From Actinostola sp. cb2023 (Eukaryota > Cnidaria > Anthozoa > Actiniaria > Actinostolidae): a stretch of DNA of 64,000 bases. A model generated the notes under the pieces. That model saw only the letters and a program-made list of their open reading frames with translations. It made no database searches and had not been told where the DNA came from. The stretch lies in the NCBI GenBank assembly GCA_033675265.1, contig JAUJYZ010001264.1, positions 1 to 64,000 on the forward strand. Direction: 5' to 3'. Position numbers and translations under genes: made by a program. This document shows positions 27,001 through 39,600 of the stretch, piece by piece; position 1 is the stretch's first letter; each line of letters opens with the position of its first letter.

Positions 27001-28263
27001 ATGTAATGTTGTACTATAATATCGAACTAAGACCTGCTGTAGGTAGTACAACCAGTAGGTTTGTGTAAGCCATGTAATGTTGTACTATAATATCGGACTA
27101 AGACCTGCTGTAGGTAGTACAACCAGTAGGTTTATGTAGGCCATGTAATGTTGTACTATAATATCGAACTAAGACCTGCTGTAGGTAGTACAACTAGTAG
27201 GTTTGTGTAAGCCATGTAATGTTGTACTATAATATCGAACTAAGACCTGGCACTGTAGGTAGTACAACCAGTAGGTTTATGTAAGCCATGTAATGTTGTA
27301 CTATAATATCGGAACTAAGACCTGCTGTAGGTAGTACAACCAGTAGGTTTATGTAAGCCATGTAATGTTGTACTATATATAATATCGGACTAAGACCTGC
27401 TGTAGGTAGTACAACCAGTAGGTTTATGTAGGCCATGTAATGTTGTACTATAATATCGAACTAAGACCTGCTGTAGGTAGTACAACCAGTAGGTTTGTGT
27501 AAGCCATGTAATGTTGTACTATAATATCGAACTAAGACCTGCTGTAGGTAGTACAACCAGTAGGTTTATGTAAGCCATGTAATGTTGTACTATAATATCG
27601 GACTAAGACCTGGCACTGTAGGTAGTACAACCAGTAGGTTTATGTAGGCCATGTAATGTTGTACTATAATATCGAACTAAGACCTGCTGTAGGTAGTACA
27701 ACCAGTAGGTTTATGTAAGCCATGTAATGTTGTACTATATATAATATCGGACTAAGACCTGGCACTGTAGGTAGTACAACCAGTAGGTTTATGTAGGCCA
27801 TGTAATGTTGTACTATAATATCGAACTAAGACCTGCTGTAGGTAGTACAACTAGTAGGTTTGTGTAAGCCATGTAATGTTGTACTATAATATCGGACTAA
27901 GACCTGCTGTAGGTAGTACAACCAGTAGGTTTGTGTAAGCCATGTAATGTTGTACTATAATATCGGACTAAGACCTGCTGTAGGTAGTACAACGAGTAGG
28001 TTTGTGTAAGCCATGTAATGTTGTACTATCTATAATATCGGACTAAGACCTGCTGTCGGTAGTACAACCAGTAGGTTTGTGTAAGCCATGTAATGTTGTA
28101 CTATAATATCGGACTAAGACCTGCTGTCGGTAGTAGAACCAGTAGGTTTGTGTAAGCCATGTAATGTTGTACTATAATATCGGACTAAGACCTGCTGTCG
28201 GTAGTACAACCAGTAGGTTTGTGTAAGCCATGTAATGTTGTACTATAATATCGGACTAAGACC
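6021..28263. repeat. 71-bp satellite array, about 310 monomers
   Basis: Head-to-tail monomers of 71 bp containing TGTAGGTAGTACAACCAGTA, with length variants of 73 and 74 bp where the junction reads CCTGCACTG or CCTGGCACTG instead of CCTGCTG. Every typical monomer carries a 9-bp inverted repeat, TAGTACAAC and GTTGTACTA, separated by 26 bp, so single strands could form a stem-loop in each unit. Recurrent variants are ACCAG/ACTAG, TTATG/TTGTG, GTAAGCC/GTAGGCC and CGGACT/CGAACT; they are linked and ordered, giving higher-order structure. Copies are otherwise nearly identical. Scrambled islands occur near 13370-13430, 13797-13830, 21765-21856 and 22030-22085. The last monomers (about 28050-28263) carry a private TGTCGGTAG variant. 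The period is not a multiple of three and stops are frequent, so the array is not coding. No spacers are present, so it is not a CRISPR array. Confidence 0.98.
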
Positions 28264-29415
28264 TTGGTTGTACTGGTTGTACTCTTAAATGTACTGGTGT
28301 ATTCTTAAAATGAGCTATCGAGCTGTAAAATGGTTCAGACGTCACTGGTCAATGCTGTGTTGGCGCGTGCGCAGACAAAATACCCATATGCTCATCTACA
28401 CACCCTTCCAAAAATATCGAGAGGAAACGAATAGCGCCCGTGGTGCCCGTGGTGCATAATCGCCATTTCACTACTACTGATCACAACATTTCTAATATGA
28501 TTGTCTTCTTCGACAATTGGAGGTTTGTGTTCAGGTTTTCGGCTAATGCCTGCTTCCTTTGCTCGACTACACAGTGTGCTTCATACACTCGGCTGGCTTC
28601 CTCAAATTCCTTGTCCTTTATAATGTCTATATGTTTAGGAGTTCCTATTCAAACCAAACTTAATGACACAAAGTGAGTTTCCATCTTTTTTTCTCGCTTC
28701 GGCATAAAATTTATTTAAAACATTTCCCGGTTCTTCGGTAGTTGTAGCGTATGCGATGTTTCTTTTTCTTTCAAATATGAAAATATATAAAACTCGAATC
28801 GATCATGAACTGTCTATCAGCTTTGACGGTCATAAGTTAAATGCGGTCTTAGACGGACACCTCTCACTACTACTATTACGAAGCATAAAATGAACAGAGT
28901 TTAGCTCCATATATTCAAGACAGCTCTTAGTGCTCAGAAGCAATTCTGTTTTTAAGCCTGCCTTTCTCTACAGAATTATCTCGAATGGGGAATACTATCA
29001 GCATCTACGACATAAACACAGACGGTTGTGTCAACTACTAGGAGTACTTGTCAACAGTCGCTCACTTCAGGCTATAATACCGCCTACTGTTAACCTTAAA
29101 CATGCTTTCAGTGTTTTTTCTTCTTCTATTTTTTGTTTGTCAAAACAAGCAACATTTTACATCGATTACATTTATGATCATTTACATTACCTTATGTATA
29201 TACCATTTATCGACATTTATAAATCACTGACTTGTATGATTGTTATACATTAAAAAAAATGTTAAATATCAAATGCCCTTTGAATTTATTATAATAGTAA
29301 TGTCTTGAGTCGGACCAAAAATATATTTACGCCCGCGCCATCAACGTTCTCTATTGTTATATTATACACCGACGCAGCACATACTAGTGTATTGAGAGCA
29401 TAATGAGAACATGAG
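28264..29415. other. Unassigned DNA between the two satellites
   Basis: Non-repetitive, AT-rich. Two frames on the plus strand (28440-28676, 28930-29253) have no recognisable domain, and I do not call them genes. No RNA gene recognised. Confidence 0.45.
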
Positions 29416-29545
<130 letters not shown>

Positions 29546-30535
29546 ATAACGAGAACATAACGAGAACAGACTATAAATCTAGATATTCTAACAAACAGTT
29601 TTCTATTAACTATCCGGTGGAAGCAAATAGTGCCGTGCACTAAAGATATACCGATACAGTTGCTTTGTTAGAAAACCTGCCATTAAATAAATATGCACCC
29701 CGACGTAACTACATCCTAAATACAACAAAGTAAGAACAACACCAAATAGCATTAAATAGTCGATAGAAAGGGAAGGTACCTGCAAAGTCAACTTGGACGA
29801 CCAAACCGAAAATTAGGGCAAGTATAGACGACCTCTGCACATACATGACCAGCAACGTACTTTTTTCCACGAACAAAACGACTATTCTTGTCATCCGATG
29901 TAAACCTAGCATTCACTCAGTAGGAGGACATGGTTCACATGGTAAATATGCAGATAAATGACAATTTCCTTTTCACCTGGTTCTTGGCATCAACACGGGC
30001 AGTTGTCTTGACTCCACATTATAACCTCATTAGTTCGTAAATCATCTCTAGATATATGTTGCTTTTATTCTTTTCTTAGCTTACGTTGGTGTTTTACTGA
30101 ACTTTTTAGTAGTCTGTTTCTGCGTTTTTATTGTGTTTTGAATTTGTTCTTCAGATCGTATTCGTTTCATATTACCAGCTGTTTGGCATATATGATTACG
30201 AGTTCAAAGCGACCCACCTGGTAATTACCCTGTCATGATATACAGTCAATATAGTTCACACGAAAAGCGGCGACAAGCAATAATAAGAACAAATTAGTGA
30301 AATGGAGGGAAATATATCTACTACTTTGCAATTCAACGTATCACCTGTTATGTACTTGTGAACTTCATTTTGATGTGTTTTTTTTTTTTAATTTTTCAAC
30401 TGGAATGATATGACATTTCAATATTGAGAGATTATGTTTTTTTTGGTATATAAATACCAACATCCCTGCACTTTAATGGAATGGTTACCAAAAACAAAAT
30501 AACATATGCAGGGATGGATAGAGAAGTCGTTAGTA
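29546..30535. other. Unassigned AT-rich DNA
   Basis: No gene or repeat recognised. Overlapping minus-strand frames (29606-29791 and 29709-29912) were examined and show no family I can name. Confidence 0.45.
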
Positions 30536-30675
30536 ATCAAGTAAATAAGTAAGCAAGCAAGTAAACAAGTAAGCAAGTAAGCGATTTTAATTTATTTACC
30601 GAGGGTGGCATTCCACAGTAACTATAAAATTACTCAATTAATAATTAAAGTAAAAAGTATGTGAATATATTACAA
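30536..30675 (-). mobile_element. 3' terminus of the minus-strand LINE, with a TTAC tail
   Basis: Read on the minus strand, this segment contains CTGTGGAATGCCACCCTCGG followed by TAAATAAATTAAAATCGC and then a tandem TTAC/CTTG tail (30583 down to 30536). A short microsatellite tail instead of poly(A) is typical of CR1/L2-like non-LTR retrotransposons. Its natural continuation is at 47767, on the far side of the 77-bp satellite, where the end of the same kind of LINE coding region is found. I therefore read this as the 3' end of the LINE whose coding fragments lie at 47767-48040 and 49653-49925. Confidence 0.55.
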
Positions 30676-33600
30676 TGTTCATAGAGATAGAGACTGCTCA
30701 ATAGTGACGCAGTGTACACTCATGAGTGTTTGTTAGTACCATAAGACTACTGTTCATAGAGATAGAGACTGCTCAATAGTGAGTGACGCAGTGTACACTC
30801 ATGAGTGTTTGTTAGTACCATAAGACTACTGTTCATAGAGATAGAGACTGCTCAATAGTGACGTAGTGTACACTCATGAGCGTTTGTTAGTACCATAAGA
30901 CTACACTGTTCATAGAGATAGAGACTGCTCAATAGTGACGTAGTGTACACTCATGAGTGTTTGTTAGTACCATAAGACTACACTGTTCATAGAGATAGAG
31001 ACTGCTCAATAGTGACGTAGTGTACACTCATGAGTGTTTTTTTAGTACCATAAGACTACACTGTTCATAGAGATAGAGACTGCTCAATAGTGACTGTTCA
31101 TAGAGATAGAGACTGCTCAAATAGTGACGTAGTGTACACTCATGAGTGTTTTTTAGTACCATAAGACTACACTGTTCATAGAGATAGAGACTGCTCAATA
31201 GTGACGTAGTGTACACTCATGAGTGTTTGTTAGTACCATAAGACTACACTGTTCATAGAGATAGAGACTGCTCAATAGTGACGTAGTGTACACTCATGAG
31301 CGTTTGTTAGTACCATAAGACTACACTGTTCATAGAGATAGAGACTGCTCAATAGTGACGTAGTGTACACTCATGAGTGTTTGTTAGTACCATAAGACTA
31401 CACTGTTCATAGAGATAGAGACTGCTCAATAGTGACGTAGTGTACACTCATGAGTGTTTGTTAGTACCATAAGACTACACTGTTCATAGAGATAGAGACT
31501 GCTCAATAGTGACGTAGTGTACACTCATGAGTGTTTGTTAGTACCATAAGACTACACTGTTCATAGAGATAGAGACTGCTCAATAGTGACGTAGTGTACA
31601 CTCATGAGTGTTTGTTAGTACCATAAGACTACACTGTTCATAGAGATAGAGACTGCTCAATAGTGACGTAGTGTACACTCATGAGTGTTTTTTAGTACCA
31701 TAAGACTACACTGTTCATAGAGATAGAGACTGCTCAATAGTGACGTAGTGTACACTCATGAGTGTTTGTTAGTACCATAAGACTACACTGTTCATAGAGA
31801 TAGAGACTGCTCAATAGTGACGTAGTGTACACTCATGAGTGTTTGTTAGTACCATAAGACTACACTGTTCATAGAGATAGAGACTGCTCAATAGTGACGT
31901 AGTGTACACTCATGAGTGTTTGTTAGTACCATAAGACTACACTGTTCATAGAGATAGAGACTGCTCAATAGTGACGTAGTGTACACTCATGAGTGTTTGT
32001 TAGTACCATAAGACTACACTGTTCATAGAGATAGAGACTGCTCAATAGTGACGTAGTGTACACTCATGAGTGTTTGTTAGTACCATAAGACTACACTGTT
32101 CATAGAGATAGAGACTGCTCAATAGTGACGTAGTGTACACTCATGAGTGTTTGTTAGTACCATAAGACTACACTGTTCATAGAGATAGAGACTGCTCAAT
32201 AGTGACGTAGTGTACACTCATGAGTGTTTGTTAGTACCATAAGACTACACTGTTCATAGAGATAGAGACTGCTCAATAGTGACGTAGTGTACACTCATGA
32301 GTGTTTGTTAGTACCATAAGACTACACTGTTCATAGAGATAGAGACTGCTCAATAGTGACGTAGTGTACACTCATGAGTGTTTGTTAGTACCATAAGACT
32401 ACACTGTTCATAGAGATAGAGACTGCTCAATAGTGACGTAGTGTACACTCATGAGCGTTTGTTAGTACCATAAGACTACACTGTTCATAGAGATAGAGAC
32501 TGCTCAATAGTGACGTAGTGTACACTCATGAGTGTTTGTTAGTACCATAAGACTACACTGTTCATAGAGATAGAGACTGCTCAATAGTGACGTAGTGTAC
32601 ACTCATGAGCGTTTGTTAGTACCATAAGACTACACACTGTTCATAGAGATAGAGACTGCTCAATAGTGACGTAGTGTACACTCATGAGTGTTTGTTAGTA
32701 CCATAAGACTACACTGTTCATAGAGATAGAGACTGCTCAATAGTGACGTAGTGTACACTCATGAGTGTTTGTTAGTACCATAAGACTACACTGTTCATAG
32801 AGATAGAGACTGCTCAATAGTGACGTAGTGTACACTCATGAGTGTTTGTTAGTACCATAAGACTACACTGTTCATAGAGATAGAGACTGCTCAATAGTGA
32901 CGTAGTGTACACTCATGAGTGTTTGTTAGTACCATAAGACTACACTGTTCATAGAGATAGAGACTGCTCAATAGTGACGTAGTGTACACTCATGAGTGTT
33001 TGTTAGTACCATAAGACTACACTGTTCATAGAGATAGAGACTGCTCAATAGTGACGTAGTGTACACTCATGAGTGTTTGTTAGTACCATAAGACTACACT
33101 GTTCATAGAGATAGAGACTGCTCAATAGTGACGTAGTGTACACTCATGAGTGTTTGTTAGTACCATAAGACTACACTGTTCATAGAGATAGAGACTGCTC
33201 AATAGTGACGTAGTGTACACTCATGAGTGTTTGTTAGTACCATAAGACTACACTGTTCATAGAGATAGAGACTGCTCAATAGTGACGTAGTGTACACTCA
33301 TGAGTGTTTGTTAGTACCATAAGACTACACTGTTCATAGAGATAGAGACTGCTCAATAGTGACGTAGTGTACACTCATGAGTGTTTGTTAGTACCATAAG
33401 ACTACACTGTTCATAGAGATAGAGACTGCTCAATAGTGACGTAGTGTACACTCATGAGTGTTTTGTTAGTACCATAAGACTACACTGTTCATAGAGATAG
33501 AGACTGCTCAATAGTGACGTAGTGTACACTCATGAGTGTTTGTTAGTACCATAAGACTACACTGTTCATAGAGATAGAGACTGCTCAATAGTGACGTAGT

Positions 33601-36600
33601 GTACACTCATGAGTGTTTGTTAGTACCATAAGACTACACTGTTCATAGAGAGATAGAGACTGCTCAATAGTGACGTAGTGTACACTCATGAGTGTTTGTT
33701 AGTACCATAAGACTACACTGTTCATAGAGATAGAGACTGCTCAATAGTGACGTAGTGTACACTCATGAGTGTTTGTTAGTACCATAAGACTACACTGTTC
33801 ATAGAGATAGAGACTGCTCAATAGTGACGTAGTGTACACTCATGAGTGTTTGTTAGTACCATAAGACTACACTGTTCATAGAGATAGAGACTGCTCAATA
33901 GTGACGTAGTGTACACTCATGAGTGTTTGTTAGTACCATAAGACTACACTGTTCATAGAGATAGAGACTGCTCAATAGTGACGTAGTGTACACTCATGAG
34001 TGTTTGTTAGTACCATAAGACTACACTGTTCATAGAGATAGAGACTGCTCAATAGTGACGTAGTGTACACTCATGAGTGTTTGTTAGTACCATAAGACTA
34101 CACTGTTCATAGAGATAGAGACTGCTCAATAGTGACGTAGTGTACACTCATGAGTGTTTGTTAGTACCATAAGACTACACTGTTCATAGAGATAGAGACT
34201 GCTCAATAGTGACGTAGTGTACACTCATGAGTGTTTTGTTAGTACCATAAGACTACACTGTTCATAGAGATAGAGACTGCTCAATAGTGACGTAGTGTAC
34301 ACTCATGAGTGTTTGTTAGTACCATAAGACTACACTGTTCATAGAGATAGAGACTGCTCAATAGTGACGTAGTGTACACTCATGAGTGTTTGTTAGTACC
34401 ATAAGACTACACTGTTCATAGAGATAGAGACTGCTCAATAGTGACGTAGTGTACACTCATGAGTGTTTGTTAGTACCATAAGACTACACTGTTCATAGAG
34501 ATAGAGACTGCTCAATAGTGACGTAGTGTACACTCATGAGTGTTTGTTAGTACCATAAGACTACACTGTTCATAGAGATAGAGACTGCTCAATAGTGACG
34601 TAGTGTACACTCATGAGTGTTTGTTAGTACCATAAGACTACACTGTTCATAGAGATAGAGACTGCTCAATAGTGACGTAGTGTACACTCATGAGTGTTTG
34701 TTAGTACCATAAGACTACACTGTTCATAGAGATAGAGACTGCTCAATAGTGACGTAGTGTACACTCATGAGTGTTTGTTAGTACCATAAGACTACACTGT
34801 TCATAGAGATAGAGACTGCTCAATAGTGACGTAGTGTACACTCATGAGTGTTTGTTAGTACCATAAGACTACACTGTTCATAGAGATAGAGACTGCTCAA
34901 TAGTGACGTAGTGTACACTCATGAGTGTTTGTTAGTACCATAAGACTACACTGTTCATAGAGATAGAGACTGCTCAATAGTGACGTAGTGTACACTCATG
35001 AGTGTTTGTTAGTACCATAAGACTACACTGTTCATAGAGATAGAGACTGCTCAATAGTGACGTAGTGTACACTCATGAGTGTTTGTTAGTACCATAAGAC
35101 TACACTGTTCATAGAGATAGAGACTGCTCAATAGTGACGTAGTGTACACTCATGAGTGTTTGTTAGTACCATATAAGACTACACTGTTCATAGAGATAGA
35201 GACTGCTCAATAGTGACGTAGTGTACACTCATGAGTGTTTGTTAGTACCATAAGACTACACTGTTCATAGAGATAGAGACTGCTCAATAGTGACGTAGTG
35301 TACACTCATGAGTGTTTGTTAGTACCATAAGACTACACTGTTCATAGAGATAGAGACTGCTCAATAGTGACGTAGTGTACACTCATGAGTGTTTGTTAGT
35401 ACCATAAGACTACACTGTTCATAGAGATAGAGACTGCTCAATAGTGACGTAGTGTACACTCATGAGTGTTTGTTAGTACCATAAGACTACACTGTTCATA
35501 GAGATAGAGACTGCTCAATAGTGACGTAGTGTACACTCATGAGTGTTTGTTAGTACCATAAGACTACACTGTTCATAGAGATAGAGACTGCTCAATAGTG
35601 ACGTAGTGTACACTCATGAGTGTTTGTTAGTACCATAAGACTACACTGTTCATAGAGATAGAGACTGCTCAATAGAGTAGTGTACACTCATGAGTGTTTG
35701 TTAGTACCATAAGACTACACTGTTCATAGAGATAGAGACTGCTCAATAGTGACGTAGTGTACACTCATGAGTGTTTGTTAGTACCATAAGACTACACTGT
35801 TCATAGAGATAGAGACTGCTCAATAGTGACGTAGTGTACACTCATGAGTGTTTGTTAGTACCATGACTACACTGTTTAGTTAGTACCAGTGTACACTCAT
35901 GAGTGTTTGTTAGTACCATAAGACTACACTGTTCATAGAGATAGAGACTGCTCAATAGTGACGTAGTGTACACTCATGAGTGTTTGTTAGTACCATAAGA
36001 CTACACTGTTCATAGAGATAGAGACTGCTCAATAGTGACGTAGTGTACACTCATGAGTGTTTGTTAGTACCATAAGACTACACTGTTCATAGAGATAGAG
36101 ACTGCTCAATAGTGACGTAGTGTACACTCATGAGTGTTTGTTAGTACCATAAGACTACACTGTTCATAGAGATAGAGACTGCTCAATAGTGACGTAGTGT
36201 ACACTCATGAGTGTTTGTTAGTACCATAAGACTACACTGTTCATAGAGATAGAGACTGCTCAATAGTGACGTAGTGTACACTCATGAGTGTTTTGTTAGT
36301 ACCATAAGACTACACTGTTCATAGAGATAGAGACTGCTCAATAGTGACGTAGTGTACACTCATGAGTGTTTGTTAGTACCATAAGACTACACTGTTCATA
36401 GAGATAGAGACTGCTCAATAGTGACGTAGTGTACACTCATGAGTGTTTGTTAGTACCATAAGACTACACTGTTCATAGAGATAGAGACTGCTCAATAGTG
36501 ACGTAGTGTACACTCATGAGTGTTTGTTAGTACCATAAGACTACACTGTTCATAGAGATAGAGACTGCTCAATAGTGACGTAGTGTACACTCATGAGTGT

Positions 36601-39600
36601 TTGTTAGTACCATAAGACTACACTGTTCATAGAGATAGAGACTGCTCAATAGTGACGTAGTGTACACTCATGAGTGTTTGTTAGTACCATAAGACTACAC
36701 TGTTCATAGAGATAGAGACTGCTCAATAGTGACGTAGTGTACACTCATGAGTGTTTGTTAGTACCATAAGACTACACTGTTCATAGAGATAGAGACTGCT
36801 CAATAGTGACGTAGTGTACACTCATGAGTGTTTGTTAGTACCATAAGACTACACTGTTCATAGAGATAGAGACTGCTCAATAGTGACGTAGTGTACACTC
36901 ATGAGTGTTTGTTAGTACCATAAGACTACACTGTTCATAGAGATAGAGACTGCTCAATAGTGACGTAGTGTACACTCATGAGTGTTTGTTAGTACCATAA
37001 GACTACACTGTTCATAGAGATAGAGACTGCTCAATAGTGACGTAGTGTACACTCATGAGTGTTTGTTAGTACCATAAGACTACACTGTTCATAGAGATAG
37101 AGACTGCTCAATAGTGACGTAGTGTACACTCATGAGTGTTTGTTAGTACCATAAGACTACACTGTTCATAGAGATAGAGACTGCTCAATAGTGACGTAGT
37201 GTACACTCATGAGTGTTTGTTAGTACCATAAGACTACACTGTTCATAGAGATAGAGACTGCTCAATAGTGACGTAGTGTACACTCATGAGTGTTTGTTAG
37301 TACCATAAGACTACACTGTTCATAGAGATAGAGACTGCTCAATAGTGACGTAGTGTACACTCATGAGTGTTTGTTAGTACCATAAGACTACACTGTTCAT
37401 AGAGATAGAGACTGCTCAATAGTGACGTAGTGTACACTCATGAGTGTTTGTTAGTACCATAAGACTACACTGTTCATAGAGATAGAGACTGCTCAATAGT
37501 GACGTAGTGTACACTCATGAGTGTTTTTGTTAGTACCATAAGACTACACTGTTCATAGAGATAGAGACTGCTCAATAGTGACGTAGTGTACACTCATGAG
37601 TGTTTGTTAGTACCATAAGACTACACTGTTCATAGAGATAGAGACTGCTCAATAGTGACGTAGTGTACACTCATGAGTGTTTGTTAGTACCATAAGACTA
37701 CACTGTTCATAGAGATAGAGACTGCTCAAATAGTGACGTAGTGTACACTCATGAGTGTTTGTTAGTACCATAAGACTACACTGTTCATAGAGATAGAGAC
37801 TGCTCAATAGTGACGTAGTGTACACTCATGAGTGTTTGTTAGTACCATAAGACTACACTGTTCATAGAGATAGAGACTGCTCAATAGTGACGTAGTGTAC
37901 ACTCATGAGTGTTTGTTAGTACCATAAGACTACACTGTTCATAGAGATAGAGACTGCTCAATAGTGACGTAGTGTACACTCATGAGTGTTTGTTAGTACC
38001 ATAAGACTACACTGTTCATAGAGATAGAGACTGCTCAATAGTGACGTAGTGTACACTCATGAGTGTTTGTTAGTACCATAAGACTACACTGTTCATAGAG
38101 ATAGAGACTGCTCAATAGTGACGTAGTGTACACTCATGAGTGTTTGTTAGTACCATAAGACTACACTGTTCATAGAGATAGAGACTGCTCAATAGTGACG
38201 TAGTGTACACTCATGAGTGTTTGTTAGTACCATAAGACTACACTGTTCATAGAGATAGAGACTGCTCAATAGTGACGTAGTGTACACTCATGAGTGTTTG
38301 TTAGTACCATAAGACTACACTGTTCATAGAGATAGAGACTGCTCAATAGTGACGTAGTGTACACTCATGAGTGTTTGTTAGTACCATAAGACTACACTGT
38401 TCATAGAGATAGAGACTGCTCAATAGTGACGTAGTGTACACTCATGAGTGTTTGTTAGTACCATAAGACTACACTGTTCATAGAGATAGAGACTGCTCAA
38501 TAGTGACGTAGTGTACACTCATGAGTGTTTGTTAGTACCATAAGACTACACTGTTCATAGAGATAGAGACTGCTCAATAGTGACGTAGTGTACACTCATG
38601 AGTGTTTGTTAGTACCATAAGACTACACTGTTCATAGAGATAGAGACTGCTCAATAGTGACGTAGTGTACACTCATGAGTGTTTGTTAGTACCATAAGAC
38701 TACACTGTTCATAGAGATAGAGACTGCTCAATAGTGACGTAGTGTACACTCATGAGTGTTTGTTAGTACCATAAGACTACACTGTTCATAGAGATAGAGA
38801 CTGCTCAATAGTGACGTAGTGTACACTCATGAGTGTTTGTTAGTACCATAAGACTACACTGTTCATAGAGATAGAGACTGCTCAATAGTGACGTAGTGTA
38901 CACTCATGAGTGTTTGTTAGTACCATAAGACTACACTGTTCATAGAGATAGAGACTGCTCAATAGTGACGTAGTGTACACTCATGAGTGTTTGTTAGTAC
39001 CATAAGACTACACTGTTCATAGAGATAGAGACTGCTCAATAGTGACGTAGTGTACACTCATGAGTGTTTGTTAGTACCATAAGACTACACTGTTCATAGA
39101 GATAGAGACTGCTCAATAGTGACGTAGTGTACACTCATGAGTGTTTGTTAGTACCATAAGACTACACTGTTCATAGAGATAGAGACTGCTCAATAGTGAC
39201 GTAGTGTACACTCATGAGTGTTTGTTAGTACCATAAGACTACACTGTTCATAGAGATAGAGACTGCTCAATAGTGACGTAGTGTACACTCATGAGTGTTT
39301 GTTAGTACCATAAGACTACACTGTTCATAGAGATAGAGACTGCTCAATAGTGACGTAGTGTACACTCATGAGTGTTTGTTAGTACCATAAGACTACACTG
39401 TTCATAGAGATAGAGACTGCTCAATAGTGACGTAGTGTACACTCATGAGTGTTTGTTAGTACCATAAGACTACACTGTTCATAGAGATAGAGACTGCTCA
39501 ATAGTGACGTAGTGTACACTCATGAGTGTTTGTTAGTACCATAAGACTACACTGTTCATAGAGATAGAGACTGCTCAATAGTGACGTAGTGTACACTCAT

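Noticed and set aside
6021..28263. Repeated peptides (YYLQQVLVRYYSTTLHGL type) on the minus strand of the satellite, e.g. 13719-13907, 20601-20807, 23622-23861, 26516-26761
   Set aside because: They are translations of 71-bp monomers; the frame shifts with each monomer and they survive only where length variants cancel stops.
29606..29912. Minus-strand frames considered as a possible retrovirus-like integrase or host exon
   Set aside because: No conserved zinc-binding or catalytic residues could be identified, and the frames overlap each other in conflicting phases.
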